64,000 bases of DNA from Clostridiales bacterium (GCA_012839295.1 DUNO01000023.1:30631-94630), one strand, 5' to 3'. Numbered from the stretch's first letter, positions 1 to 8,896 are shown. Translations and numbers: made by a program. Notes: generated by a model from the sequence alone, not told the origin.

Positions 1-2
1 AG

Positions 3-158
3 GATGCCCGTGAGGAAGGACTTGAGAAGGGGGGTGAGAAAGAAAAACAAGAAATAGCAAGAAACTCCCTGTCCCTAGGGCTGCCGAAGGATGTTATTGC
101 AAAGATCACAGGATTAACGCTACAGGAGATAGAGAATCTTAGTAAGCATGAAGAGTAA
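3..158 (+). CDS. C-terminal fragment of an Rpn-family (PD-(D/E)XK nuclease/transposase-like) protein
   Basis: The reading frame is open from the window edge and ends at TAA after 51 codons. It ends with LPKDVIAKITGLTLQEIENL followed by SKHEE. A lysine/glutamate-rich stretch followed by 'SLGLP.DVIAKITGLT..EI..L' is the usual tail of the Rpn/YhgA-like family of recombination-promoting nucleases, which are multicopy in clostridia. The nuclease core would lie upstream of the window, so nothing can be said about activity. The identification rests only on this short tail. Confidence 0.6.
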   Translation, partial: DAREEGLEKGGEKEKQEIARNSLSLGLPKDVIAKITGLTLQEIENLSKHEE

Positions 159-209
159 TTAAAAAGCTCCTGTTTCCACTCACTGTTGAAGACCTATAAA
201 TGAACAGCC

Positions 210-1696
210 GAGTGTGTGAAGAAAAGTCTGTAAATGACTTTCTATGATAATTAATTAAGGATCTTGAGTCTGTTTCTACACAGTCCAATCCTTGGATACA
301 CTATAAACAATAACAAAGAGCATGTCAAGAAAACTCTGCATACCAGAGATTCCTGACGTGCTCTTCTCATTTATTAGATTAAATCGGGAGCCTTCCCTCG
401 TACATGATAGAAAGTTCACCATACACTTTACCCCAGTTTCTGAGAGGCATAGTCCATTTCTTTGTTGCCTCAAATGTAGCTAGGTAAAGGGCTTTTAGAA
501 GTGACGTATCGCTCGGAAAGACGCTCCTCTGGCGATTGAGTTTACGGTATGTACTGTTTAGACTTTCTATTGCATTTGTAGTATAAATGACCTTCCTGAC
601 TTCGGCAGAAAACTTGAAAATAGGACTGATTACATCCCAGTTCTTATGCCAGCTTTTCATTGCATTCGGATAGCGCTCATCCCATTTGGTGCAAACTTCA
701 TCCAGTCGGGCAAGTCCGGCTTCTTCTGAAGCTGCATGGTAGATTTTCTTCAGATCAGTTGCGAATTCTTTTTTGTCCTTGTCAGCTACGTATTTCAAGG
801 TATTTCTCACCTGATGTACGATGCAGCGTTGGTATTCAGTGTTCGGGAAGGCCACTACAATGGATTCCTTGATGCCGGTTAGTCCATCTGCACAAAGAAG
901 GAGTATATCCTGTACACCTCGGTTTTTAAGCTCGTTAAGGATACTGAGCCAGTATTTACTGCTCTCATTGGCACCTACCTGTATCGATAATACCTCTTTT
1001 CTACCTTCTTCATTTATACCCAGGATTATGTATGCTGCCAACTTCTTGATGATGCTGTTGTCCCTTACTGAGAAATGTACTGCATCGATGAATACAATCG
1101 GATAAATGCTTGAGAGAGGACGCTTCTGCCACTGCTCAATCTCCGGGAGAAGTTTGTCGGTTATGTCTGATACCATACCTTCACTGACTTCGAAACCGTA
1201 AATATCCTCGATAGTCTCAGAAATCTGGCGTGTTGTCATTCCTTTTGCATACATGGATATGATTTTGTCATCAATCGCAGATATATCTTTCTGTCTTTTC
1301 TTAACAACCTTAGGTTCAAAAGAACTTTCTCGGTCCTGAGGGACATTAATCGTTGCTTCGCCGTATTTACTTCTAATCTGTTTTTGCTTATAACCGTTTC
1401 GAGAGTTCTGGTTTTCGGATCTTTCATATGGATCATAGCCCAGATGATCGTCCATTTCTACTTCAAGCATTTCCTTGATCGTACCACCCAATAGGTCTTT
1501 AAGAGCATCCTGGATATCTTCAGCAGACTGGATGTCGTATTCCTGTAAAAGGGCAGCGATGATATTTTTCTTTCCTTCGGTCATTCTGACCGGTTCACGT
1601 TTTTTTGCCATAATAAAAGGCCTCCTATGATATTTTTATTTTATCATAGAAAGCCTTAGCGAAATACTTATTTTACAGACTTTGTTTCACAGTCTC
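210..1696 (-). mobile_element. Intact IS256-family insertion sequence with 8-bp target-site duplication
   Basis: A 1487-bp element carrying one transposase on the minus strand. The ends form an imperfect inverted repeat of about 26 bp: GAG..TGTGAA..AAAGTCTGTAAA reads inward from 210, and its complement ends at 1696. The 8 bases GAACAGCC occur exactly at 202-209 and again at 1697-1704, a perfect duplication of the size usual for IS256. Both ends and the transposase are intact, so the insertion is probably recent. The joined target DNA (about 160-201 plus 1705-1750) shows no recognisable gene, so no interrupted gene is evident. Confidence 0.9.
379..1611 (-). CDS. IS256-family (Mutator-type) DDE transposase
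   Basis: 410-aa transposase filling the insertion element. Expected DDE elements are visible: the first Asp in 'IVFIDAVHFSVRDN' near residue 175, the second in 'LLLCADGLTGIKES' near residue 240, and the Glu in 'TTNAIESLNSTYRK' near residue 355. The N-terminal region contains the 'DHLGYDPYERSENQNSRNGY' segment typical of the family. Length matches the usual 390-410 aa and no frame break is seen, so it is probably functional. It catalyses cut-and-paste or copy-out transposition at the flanking inverted repeats. It has no link to its neighbours. Confidence 0.93.
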   Translation of the reverse strand: MAKKREPVRMTEGKKNIIAALLQEYDIQSAEDIQDALKDLLGGTIKEMLEVEMDDHLGYDPYERSENQNSRNGYKQKQIRSKYGEATINVPQDRESSFEPKVVKKRQKDISAIDDKIISMYAKGMTTRQISETIEDIYGFEVSEGMVSDITDKLLPEIEQWQKRPLSSIYPIVFIDAVHFSVRDNSIIKKLAAYIILGINEEGRKEVLSIQVGANESSKYWLSILNELKNRGVQDILLLCADGLTGIKESIVVAFPNTEYQRCIVHQVRNTLKYVADKDKKEFATDLKKIYHAASEEAGLARLDEVCTKWDERYPNAMKSWHKNWDVISPIFKFSAEVRKVIYTTNAIESLNSTYRKLNRQRSVFPSDTSLLKALYLATFEATKKWTMPLRNWGKVYGELSIMYEGRLPI

Positions 1697-1747
1697 GAAC
1701 AGCCCGATAGGATTGTTTACTCACCAGAAAAGTCAAATAATGCCGGG

Positions 1748-1783
1748 TTTAAAAAATAATTGGCCCTATCGAAAAGGTAGGGC
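1748..1783 (-). terminator. Rho-independent terminator of the AP2-domain gene
   Basis: On the minus strand an 8-bp stem (GCCCTACC/GATAGGGC with one G-T pair, loop TTTTC) is followed by CAATTATTTTTT. The stem begins at the last base of the stop codon of the gene at 1783-2646, so termination starts directly at the end of translation. Confidence 0.7.
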
Positions 1784-2646
1784 TATCCTTTTTGCAGCCT
1801 TTCCACATATGCATTCAATTTCTTAGAAATCCGAAGCCTCTGGAAGATAGAAGCGTAGGCAATCTCATCCATTCCATCAATAAAATTCTGAGGATAATTC
1901 TTGTCCATACCATGGTTTTTCAATAATAAGGCGGCTTTATTATAAGCAATTGCAGCCTCTTCCTCGGAAGGATATTTCCCGACCAGATAATCCCCGTTAA
2001 TATGTATTTTTGCCAGGTACATGGTCTCGCCCCGGTTCTGTATTTTAGTAACCCCGTGATATTGGTTTATAACCTTGATATTATGATAGCTGAAATCATG
2101 GTCGTCCCCATTAACAAAGATATAATCCTTTCCGGCAACACCATAATTCTTTATCCCATACCTGGATAAGATGTTAACCTGCATTCCGTAATAGGATACA
2201 AAAAGGTGTCCGCCCCGCTTGATAATCTTATGGCTGGCATAGAAGAAAAGGTCATCCGCATCAAACCTGTAACAGGTGTCTTGATCCACATAATATAGGA
2301 AGTAACGCTTCTTTATATAAATGGGATTCTTAAAATATATCTTATTATCCCTGAAATTGACCAATACAATCCACTTGTCAAAAGGCAGTATGCAGCCATG
2401 GGGATAATCCTTGGAAAGATGATCCCCATAGGAAATACCTCCATGCAGAAAGTTTGCACTGGAAACATCCCCGGGCGAGCTGGCGGAAGACCCTGACAAA
2501 ATGTCAGCAGCAAGCAGATAAGCCTGATGGGCAAGCCCTTCCTCAGGATAACTTCCCAGGCTGATATGCTTTCCCCTATAGGTAATGGACGCCCGATAAT
2601 AGGTGGTACCATTTTTCTTTTTAGCAAGAAATACTCCAGGTAACAT
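1783..2646 (-). CDS. AP2/ERF-type DNA-binding domain protein, probably derived from an HNH-AP2 homing endonuclease
   Basis: 287 aa with two AP2-like units. Residues about 17-50 ('YRASITYRGKHISLGSYPEE' then GLAHQAYLLAADIL) and about 205-255 ('YLAKIHINGDYLVGKYPSEE' then EAAIAYNKAALLLK) both show the three-strand/one-helix pattern with the conserved LG/VGKY and AA.AY. The middle holds 'NGDDHDFSYHNIKVIN', which resembles the zinc-free end of an HNH cassette (NG..D.R..NI). AP2 domains in bacteria occur mostly in homing endonucleases and their descendants. No intact HNH catalytic histidine pair is obvious, so I infer a DNA-binding rather than cleaving protein. Its leader contains an array of SD repeats (2650-2770). 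Target unknown. Confidence 0.65.
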   Translation of the reverse strand: MLPGVFLAKKKNGTTYYRASITYRGKHISLGSYPEEGLAHQAYLLAADILSGSSASSPGDVSSANFLHGGISYGDHLSKDYPHGCILPFDKWIVLVNFRDNKIYFKNPIYIKKRYFLYYVDQDTCYRFDADDLFFYASHKIIKRGGHLFVSYYGMQVNILSRYGIKNYGVAGKDYIFVNGDDHDFSYHNIKVINQYHGVTKIQNRGETMYLAKIHINGDYLVGKYPSEEEAAIAYNKAALLLKNHGMDKNYPQNFIDGMDEIAYASIFQRLRISKKLNAYVERLQKG

Positions 2647-2649
2647 TCA

Positions 2650-2770
2650 AGTCTCCCCCTCCTTCTTCTTCTTCTTCTGGGAGGCTTTGGCCTCCTTTTT
2701 TGGAAACTATGACCTCCTCTTTTTGGAAACTATGATCTCCCCTTTTTTTGAGAATATGCCTCCGAACAGC
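2650..2770 (-). repeat. Tandem SD-containing repeat array in the 5' leader of the AP2 gene
   Basis: Read on the minus strand, units of about 23 bp consisting of A-runs, GGAGG (or GGGGAG/GAGGAGG) and then TCATAGTTTCC follow one another. The last full unit is GGAGGCCAAAGCCTCC, a perfect small hairpin, then a (GAA)n run and GGAGGGGGAG just before ATG. Every unit offers a strong SD sequence, but only the last is at translation distance. The same design occurs at 41548-41626 and 57293-57358. Confidence 0.75.
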
Positions 2771-2801
2771 AAACGAAGCAAATTTTGATCATTTCAATTT
2801 A

Positions 2802-2830
2802 AATATAGCAGATAAAATAAATGTGCGCAA
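2802..2830 (-). promoter_or_regulatory. Putative sigma-A promoter of the AP2 gene
   Basis: On the minus strand TTGCGC, 17-nt spacer, TATATT. It lies about 30 bp upstream of the SD repeat array, so the array would form most of the 5' leader. Confidence 0.5.
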
Positions 2831-3114
2831 GGCGAATGAAAATCGACAATAATTGTTAACGAATTATTACGTTCCGTTTGTGTAGAATCGCTAGCTTTTT
2901 GCCTGAAAAACGTACTAAAGCAGTAGAATATGTATAAATTACCAGATTGAAGAGTAAAATATTTAATATATAGTTAATAATTTGTTAAAATTCGCTTGTA
3001 CATTTTTTACATGGGAACAGCAGAAAACACAACCCATAATTGTTACAATATACCATTGCTGGAAGATGATGGTTAATAATTATCGTACCAAATAACGAAA
3101 ATGGGCTTACGTTA

Positions 3115-3143
3115 TTGACACAAAAATATCCTTTGCCTATAAT
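3115..3143 (+). promoter_or_regulatory. Consensus sigma-A promoter of the cell-wall hydrolase gene
   Basis: Perfect TTGACA and TATAAT hexamers separated by 17 nt. The predicted start would give a leader of about 75 nt before the ATG at 3226. The preceding 2831-3114 is AT-rich, and I see no gene in it. Confidence 0.8.
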
Positions 3144-3225
3144 GCATGATAGCGTCATTGAGTATTACAAAAAATGGAAAATCAAACAGAAATGGAATTT
3201 GCATTTCTAGAAAAGAGGAAAGAGT

Positions 3226-4155
3226 ATGACATTGATATATTCGTTTCTTCAAAAGAGAAAAATGCATGACAACCAACATGGAATTATAACGGTTGTTGTT
3301 GCATATGTATTATCTGCTGCAATGCTGGTATTGGGTTCGGATGCTTTTTATAACATCAATTCAGCAGCGGCCGGGATAAGCATGGATACTGAAGAAGAAA
3401 CAGAAGTAGTAAGGATGGAGGGTATATCCCTGTTGAACAGCACGGATGGATCATCGCCATTACTACAGACGGCACTAATTAATCCCTATCAGCTTGAGGA
3501 GGGCACTTACCCAGGAGGTCTGGCAGCTACGGAAGATTCCGGAATATCTGCCGGGGCAGATACCTTGGAATATGAGGACACCATAAGTCTTTTAGGTACC
3601 TCCGTAACGGAGGATGAATATCAGCCGTTTATGGAAAATCTCCAGAATTATGTCGCCGAGAGAAAAGCAAGTGAAGCGGCAAAGGAGAAAAAGGCGGCGA
3701 AAAAAGAAAAGGCAGCAAAGGAAATTGAAAGTCTGACAGTAAAGGTAGCCTCCTCATCAAAGGCCATAAAGGTAACAAAGGCAGAGGTGGCAATGCTGGA
3801 ACGCATTGTAGAGGCGGAAGCAGGCGGCGAGGACACGGTCGGAAAAATATTGGTGGCAAACGTTATCTTTAACCGGATCGTAAATAAAGAATTCCCTAAT
3901 AGCGTAGAAGGAGTTATTTTCCAGAAAAGTCAAGGTAAGTATCAATTTTCACCGGTTAAGAACGGGCGTTATTGGTCTGTGAAGGTTTCTGATGAGACAG
4001 AGAAAGCAGTTGAGAGAGCATTATCAGGTGAGGACTATTCTGAAGGCGCCCTGTATTTTGTTGCAAGAAAGAAAACAACCTCATCAAATATAAAGTGGTT
4101 CGATAACAACCTGGACCGTCTGTTTAAACACGGCGGCCATGAGTTTTACCGTTAA
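3226..4155 (+). CDS. SleB/CwlJ-type cell-wall hydrolase, membrane-anchored or secreted
   Basis: 309 aa. One hydrophobic segment (residues about 18-40) follows a basic start, consistent with a signal anchor. A long low-complexity region comes next, with an Ala/Lys/Glu-rich stretch near 145-170. The C-terminal 120 residues ('IVEAEAGGEDTVGKILVANV', 'IFNRIVNKEFPNSVEGVIFQ', 'YQFSPVKNGRYW') match the Hydrolase_2 family of SleB/CwlJ/YkvT proteins. These cleave spore-cortex or vegetative peptidoglycan, and the Glu in VEAEAGGE is the expected catalytic residue. SD AGAGGAAAGAG precedes the ATG. The constitutive-looking promoter suggests vegetative as well as spore use. That is inference. Confidence 0.85.
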   Translation: MTLIYSFLQKRKMHDNQHGIITVVVAYVLSAAMLVLGSDAFYNINSAAAGISMDTEEETEVVRMEGISLLNSTDGSSPLLQTALINPYQLEEGTYPGGLAATEDSGISAGADTLEYEDTISLLGTSVTEDEYQPFMENLQNYVAERKASEAAKEKKAAKKEKAAKEIESLTVKVASSSKAIKVTKAEVAMLERIVEAEAGGEDTVGKILVANVIFNRIVNKEFPNSVEGVIFQKSQGKYQFSPVKNGRYWSVKVSDETEKAVERALSGEDYSEGALYFVARKKTTSSNIKWFDNNLDRLFKHGGHEFYR

Positions 4156-4184
4156 AAAAGACACGAATTTTATCCCCGGAGCTA

Positions 4185-4213
4185 TTGTAACGAAGGAATA
4201 GGCATGTTATAAT
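4185..4213 (+). promoter_or_regulatory. Sigma-A promoter of thrC
   Basis: TTGTAA, 17-nt spacer, TATAAT. It starts about 30 bp after the hydrolase stop codon and gives a leader of roughly 105 nt before thrC. Confidence 0.7.
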
Positions 4214-4235
4214 ACAACAAAACTTGCCCCGGGTT

Positions 4236-4285
4236 AAGAGCCTGCCTGGCATCTATTTATACTAGTAGGTACGGAGCGGGCTCTT
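4236..4285 (+). other. Hairpin in the thrC leader
   Basis: AAGAGCC at 4236-4242 pairs with GGCTCTT at 4279-4285, extended by a GC pair on each side, with a 30-nt loop. It sits between the promoter and the start codon. No U-run follows directly, and no T-box sequence is present, so its role (attenuation, stability) is open. Confidence 0.4.
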
Positions 4286-4326
4286 GCTCTTTGGCAGTGA
4301 ACTATTAGAAAAGAGGATTGGAATGT

Positions 4327-5817
4327 ATGGAGCTAATGTATAGGAGTACCAGAGATTCAGAAAAAAGAGTGACAGCTTCCCAGGCTGTACTTCAGGGCTT
4401 ATCTTCGGACGGAGGCCTTTTTGTTCCTGAGACTTTACCGGTTCTTGGGAACACAATAGATGAGTTGGCCGAAATGGATTACCGTGAGCTGGCTTATGAA
4501 GTAATGAAGCTCTTTTTAACGGATTATACGGAGGAGGAGCTAAAGGATTGTATCAACAAGGCATATGATAATAAATTTGATACACCTGAGATTGCACCTG
4601 TAAAGCAGGTAGGACAGGCCTATTACCTGGAGTTGTTCCATGGTGCAACCATTGCCTTTAAGGATATGGCCTTATCTATATTGCCCCATTTGCTGACAAA
4701 GGCGGCAAAGAAGAACCAGGTCAAAGAGGAAATCGTAATTCTCACAGCTACCTCGGGAGATACCGGAAAAGCCGCTCTGGCAGGCTTTGCTGATGTGGAA
4801 GGAACAAAGATTATCGTATTCTACCCGAAGGATGGTGTCAGCAGCGTCCAGGAGAAACAAATGGTTACGCAGCAGGGTGCGAATACAGAGGTAATCGGGA
4901 TTCTTGGCAACTTTGATGACGCCCAGACCGGAGTCAAGATGATGTTCAACAACACGGAGCTGGCCGGGAAGCTTAAAAGTGCCGGTTACCTGTTCTCCTC
5001 TGCTAATTCCATCAATATCGGCAGACTGGTTCCGCAGATCGTATATTATGTGCATTCCTACGTTGATTTATATAAGAAGAAACAGATTGAAAAGGGAGAA
5101 AAGGTTAACTTCGTAGTACCGACAGGCAACTTTGGCAACATTCTTGCGGGCTATTATGCAAAGCAACTGGGAATCCCGGTGAACAAGCTGATCTGCGCTT
5201 CCAATGAGAATAAAGTATTATTTGATTTCTTCCAGACAGGAAGCTATAACCGCAACCGTGAGTTTATCCTGACACAATCCCCGTCCATGGATATTCTGGT
5301 CTCCAGCAACCTGGAACGTCTTATTTACCAGATTGCAGGCGGTGATTCTGAGAAAACGGCCGGATTTATGAAGGCGTTACAGGGTCAGGGCATTTACGAG
5401 ATTACAGAGGAAATGAAGGCTAATCTGGAAGGCTTCGTCGGAGGCTGGGCTTCCGAGGAGGAGACGAGGGAAGCGATCCATAGGACTTATACCGAAAATA
5501 ACTATGTGATCGATACCCATACTGCAGTTGCCGCAAGTGTCTATGACAAATATATAAAAGAGACCGGGGATACAAGCAAGACGGTAATTGTGTCAACGGC
5601 CAGTCCATATAAATTCGCCAATAGTGTTCTTGGAGCACTTAAGGTAGGGGATATCCCTGAGGATGACTACGCGCAGGCCATTCTTCTGAAGGAAGTATCC
5701 AAAATAGAGATACCGGAGGCAGTAGAAGAGCTCCGCACAGCTCCGGTATTGCACAAAAAGGTATGTGAAATTAGTCAGATGCAGGAATTGGTAGAGAGGT
5801 TATTAAAAATAATCTAA
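4327..5817 (+). CDS. thrC: Threonine synthase
   Basis: 496 aa from the ATG at 4327. An in-frame TTG at 4318 is less likely because AGAGGA (4312-4317) is correctly spaced for the ATG. The enzyme converts O-phosphohomoserine to threonine with pyridoxal phosphate. The PLP lysine lies in 'ATIAFKDMALSILPHLL', and the phosphate-binding and catalytic loop is 'TATSGDTGKAALAGF'. The N-terminal 'YRSTRDSEKRVTASQAVLQG' is typical of the long (class I) threonine synthases. It has its own promoter and is flanked by unrelated genes, so it appears monocistronic. Confidence 0.95.
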   Translation: MELMYRSTRDSEKRVTASQAVLQGLSSDGGLFVPETLPVLGNTIDELAEMDYRELAYEVMKLFLTDYTEEELKDCINKAYDNKFDTPEIAPVKQVGQAYYLELFHGATIAFKDMALSILPHLLTKAAKKNQVKEEIVILTATSGDTGKAALAGFADVEGTKIIVFYPKDGVSSVQEKQMVTQQGANTEVIGILGNFDDAQTGVKMMFNNTELAGKLKSAGYLFSSANSINIGRLVPQIVYYVHSYVDLYKKKQIEKGEKVNFVVPTGNFGNILAGYYAKQLGIPVNKLICASNENKVLFDFFQTGSYNRNREFILTQSPSMDILVSSNLERLIYQIAGGDSEKTAGFMKALQGQGIYEITEEMKANLEGFVGGWASEEETREAIHRTYTENNYVIDTHTAVAASVYDKYIKETGDTSKTVIVSTASPYKFANSVLGALKVGDIPEDDYAQAILLKEVSKIEIPEAVEELRTAPVLHKKVCEISQMQELVERLLKII

Positions 5818-5967
5818 TTATGACAAATGCCTGACATAAATTTGACACATACAAAGCGCATATTATACACATGGTCAACGCAATCCTCGGAGAGCTGATT
5901 GACTAAAGGTATAATCGACCCAGGCAGGGTGCTTGTGATGGTTTTAGAAAAAAGATTAGATGGTAAA

Positions 5968-6023
5968 TTATCCGAGAATATACGGATAAAAGACTTGACC
6001 TTTTTTTCCATTATTGTTATAAT
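5968..6023 (+). promoter_or_regulatory. Strong promoter of the S-layer-like gene with an adjacent inverted repeat
   Basis: TTGACC (5995-6000), 17-nt spacer, TATAAT (6018-6023). Immediately upstream, TTATCCG (5968-5974) and CGGATAA (5983-5989) form a 7-bp inverted repeat with an 8-nt loop, positioned like an activator or operator site. A second, weaker candidate (TTGACA at 5842-5847 with TATACA 16 nt later) lies upstream. The leader is about 125 nt, with a perfect AAGGAGG SD. Confidence 0.7.
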
Positions 6024-6153
6024 CATCTTGTTATTGGACAGATTATATTAGTACGTCACTTGTTCTGTCTTTATAGGGCTCATAAGTCTTATGAAGGTGG
6101 GGAGGGCGGATAATATAACACCAAACCATATATTTTAAGGAGGAAGTAAGAAT

Positions 6154-8868
6154 ATGAAGAAGAATTTCTTTAAGAAGTTGTCCTTCGTTATGGCGTTAGC
6201 GATGATTATTTCAGTTATCGCTCCTGCTGCCGGCGCATTAGCTGCTACAGGATTAAGATTAAACGCTACATCCAAGACATTAATGCTTGGAGAAAATAAT
6301 ACGTACAACTTCAACGCACTCGGTAAGACAAAAGGCGCTACCGAGAAATGGACAACATCCAACGCAAAAATTGCAGCGGTAAATGCTAAGAATGGTGTTG
6401 TAACAGCTAAGGCTGTTGGTAAAGCTACCATTACAGCAACTGTTACTAACGCAAAGAAGACTGTTACTAAGAAGCTTACCGCAAAGGTAACTGTTGGTGA
6501 CAGCATTAAGTCACTCGAAATCGTTGCTCCTGCTAATGCAGCTGATTTAGCTAAATTAGAGGTTGGAACTGATTATGACTTCAACAGAACCTTCGAAACA
6601 ATGGGCGGTTCTAAGACAAAGACATCAAACATTACTGTTTGGTTCGTTAACGATGCACCTGCTACACTTGCTAAGGCTGGCGAGACAGATGGTGCTACAA
6701 TCGACACAGCTGGTGTATTCAAGGCTGAAAAGGCTGGCGAGTATACAATCACTGCAAGAGCATTCAGATACAAGGCTCAGTATGAGGCTTGGGTAAAGGC
6801 TGGTTCTAACGCAGATGATACTAAGTACATCAAGGCTTCTAACAGTGTTAAGGTGACTGTACTTAACGCGGTTAAGGAAGTTAAGCAGGTTAATACAAAC
6901 ACATTCACAGTAGAGTTTGCTGGTCCGGTAAAAGATCTTACACAAACTTCCGCTTCTGTATACCAGGTTTTAAGTGGTACAAATGTTACTGCAGGCTTAG
7001 TGCAGATTAAGTCCGTTAAACTGGATGAAGCAGCTACAACTGCAACAGTTGAATTGTTTTCCGATTTTTATCCTGAGGTAACATACAAATTTGTATTTGA
7101 TGGAATGGAAGGTACATTCAAGGCAGCCTCTAACAAAACTGAGGATATTGCAGGACTTGTATTTGACGATTTCACAGTAAATACAACAGTTAATACTGGT
7201 ACTGATTTATTGACTTTTGTGCATGCAGTAAATAAGGATGGTATTATTATCCTGAATGGTGCAGATATTTCAGCAAATTTATCTTTTGAGCTTGCAAGTA
7301 CAGACACGAGCAGGGGTTATGTTGATTCAGCCCTGAGAAGAGCTTATGTTTATAACAGCGGTAACCAGATCACTGTAAAGGCTGTTTTAACTAATTATGT
7401 TAAGAACGCATCTGGTGTATTTGAACCAGTAAGCTTTACTGATTCAGCAGTAGGTACTGGCGTATCATCAAATGTGGATGAAGCTACAATGCAGTTTGCT
7501 GTTAAAACATCACAGCCTACCAGTATTTCCAAGGCTTGGGCTGATGATAAGGTTATAAGTGTAGATGGCAGTTCTTATCAGATCTACGCAAGGTATAAGA
7601 AGACTACAGATTCCAGTACAGATCCGTACACATATACAGCTGATACCACAGTATTCAATTATACATCAAGTGATCCTACAAAGCTTTCTGTTGTTGGAAA
7701 CACAGTGTATGCGATCGCTGCAGGAGCTGTTACTGTAATTGTTAAGAATCTTGACGGAAAAGTTGTAGGAAGCTTTGCGGTGAAGATTAATCCGGAGCCG
7801 GTTCTTGCTTCTGTATCGCTTGATCAACCTTCTGTAACTGTTGGTAATAATGCTAATGTTGGTGAAGTAAAGCAGATTTCCGTTACTGCATATAATCAGA
7901 CAGGTACAGTAATATATACAGGTGCTACAATTAGTGATATTAGAACTACACAGGCCGGAGCACCAAGCGTAACCGCTAATGGTATGAAAATTACTGTTCA
8001 TGCACGTAATGGTGCAGCTGTAGGCTATTATCAGTATACTGCTATAGTAAGCTATACATCACCGGTTAGTCAGACTGTAGTAACCAGAGGGATTTCCTTT
8101 GGTGTTAATGTTGGAGATAGCAGTACCCCTAACAGTAATGCAACAAGGGCGACCGGCTATGCGGTAGCAGTTGAGGAACGTGATGGTTCTGCTAATGTTG
8201 AGCAGTACATTGCTAAGTCAGGTGTAGATTTCAAAGACTTAAAAGCTGCAAAACAATACAAAGTTGCTGTATATGCCGTAAATGCAGCTGGGTTGAGAGT
8301 TGATGAATTGGATGATACTAAGTATGAGGCTGCAGTTAAATTAGGCAATCTTAATATTTCCAATGCAGCTGGAAATACCTTTAATGCTTCAACTATCACC
8401 TCTAGTGCAGTAGTTGTTTCAAAGAAGGTTGGTGTCTATAATGTAACCGCTACTGTAACTGGATCTGGAATTACAACCGCAGATAAAGGAAAGCTTAATA
8501 CTATTGATCTTCCCACAAAATCAGCCGGTACTTTATTGAATGCGACAAGCTTTAATTTAACCAGTGGATATGTTTTGGGTCAAACTGTGGCTTATGCAGT
8601 AGATGGTAACGTTTATAACACGGTTAAAACTGTTGTAGAGAAGGCATTAAACTTAACAGTTACTCAGGGCGAGAATGTATATGCAGTATCTGCTGGTGAT
8701 ATTGTTGAGGTTAAGGGTATTAATGGCGGAGTATTAAGAACTATTACAAATGAGTCAGCAGTAAAGGGAAGTATGTATATTAGCCAGGTTACTGTTTATC
8801 TGACAGTTAATGACGGTATAACTAAAGAATTTACCTTTGATATCAATAAGTCTATCTCTGTTAAATAA
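6154..8868 (+). CDS. Large secreted Ig-like (BIG2) protein, probable S-layer or major surface protein
   Basis: 904 aa. A classical signal peptide is present: KK-rich start, hydrophobic core, cleavage after GALA-A near residue 31. Residues about 34-115 form a BIG2 domain ('KWTTSNAKIAAVNAKNGVVT' and 'AKAVGKATITATV'). A second BIG2-like unit is near 505-550 ('NYTSSDPTKLSVVGNTVYAI'). The rest is Ala/Thr/Val-rich beta-type sequence without Cys or a sortase signal. The strong promoter, perfect SD, long leader and strong terminator point to very high expression. Codon choice is highly biased in the first 270 residues and looser after that. No SLH domain is visible, so the mode of wall attachment is unknown. 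Confidence 0.75.
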   Translation: MKKNFFKKLSFVMALAMIISVIAPAAGALAATGLRLNATSKTLMLGENNTYNFNALGKTKGATEKWTTSNAKIAAVNAKNGVVTAKAVGKATITATVTNAKKTVTKKLTAKVTVGDSIKSLEIVAPANAADLAKLEVGTDYDFNRTFETMGGSKTKTSNITVWFVNDAPATLAKAGETDGATIDTAGVFKAEKAGEYTITARAFRYKAQYEAWVKAGSNADDTKYIKASNSVKVTVLNAVKEVKQVNTNTFTVEFAGPVKDLTQTSASVYQVLSGTNVTAGLVQIKSVKLDEAATTATVELFSDFYPEVTYKFVFDGMEGTFKAASNKTEDIAGLVFDDFTVNTTVNTGTDLLTFVHAVNKDGIIILNGADISANLSFELASTDTSRGYVDSALRRAYVYNSGNQITVKAVLTNYVKNASGVFEPVSFTDSAVGTGVSSNVDEATMQFAVKTSQPTSISKAWADDKVISVDGSSYQIYARYKKTTDSSTDPYTYTADTTVFNYTSSDPTKLSVVGNTVYAIAAGAVTVIVKNLDGKVVGSFAVKINPEPVLASVSLDQPSVTVGNNANVGEVKQISVTAYNQTGTVIYTGATISDIRTTQAGAPSVTANGMKITVHARNGAAVGYYQYTAIVSYTSPVSQTVVTRGISFGVNVGDSSTPNSNATRATGYAVAVEERDGSANVEQYIAKSGVDFKDLKAAKQYKVAVYAVNAAGLRVDELDDTKYEAAVKLGNLNISNAAGNTFNASTITSSAVVVSKKVGVYNVTATVTGSGITTADKGKLNTIDLPTKSAGTLLNATSFNLTSGYVLGQTVAYAVDGNVYNTVKTVVEKALNLTVTQGENVYAVSAGDIVEVKGINGGVLRTITNESAVKGSMYISQVTVYLTVNDGITKEFTFDINKSISVK

Positions 8869-8896
8869 GTATATGTAATTAAATAGTTATATGCAA

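Noticed and set aside
4200-4320. T-box or threonine attenuator before thrC
   Set aside because: A hairpin exists, but the T-box sequence and a Thr-rich leader peptide are both absent.
5840-5960. Riboswitch in the leader region upstream of the S-layer-like gene
   Set aside because: Paired segments such as GTCAA..TTGAC are present, but they lie upstream of the best promoter and match no aptamer that I know.
6135-6506. Long open frames on the strand opposite the S-layer-like gene
   Set aside because: They mirror a highly codon-biased gene, have no SD and no recognisable protein sequence.
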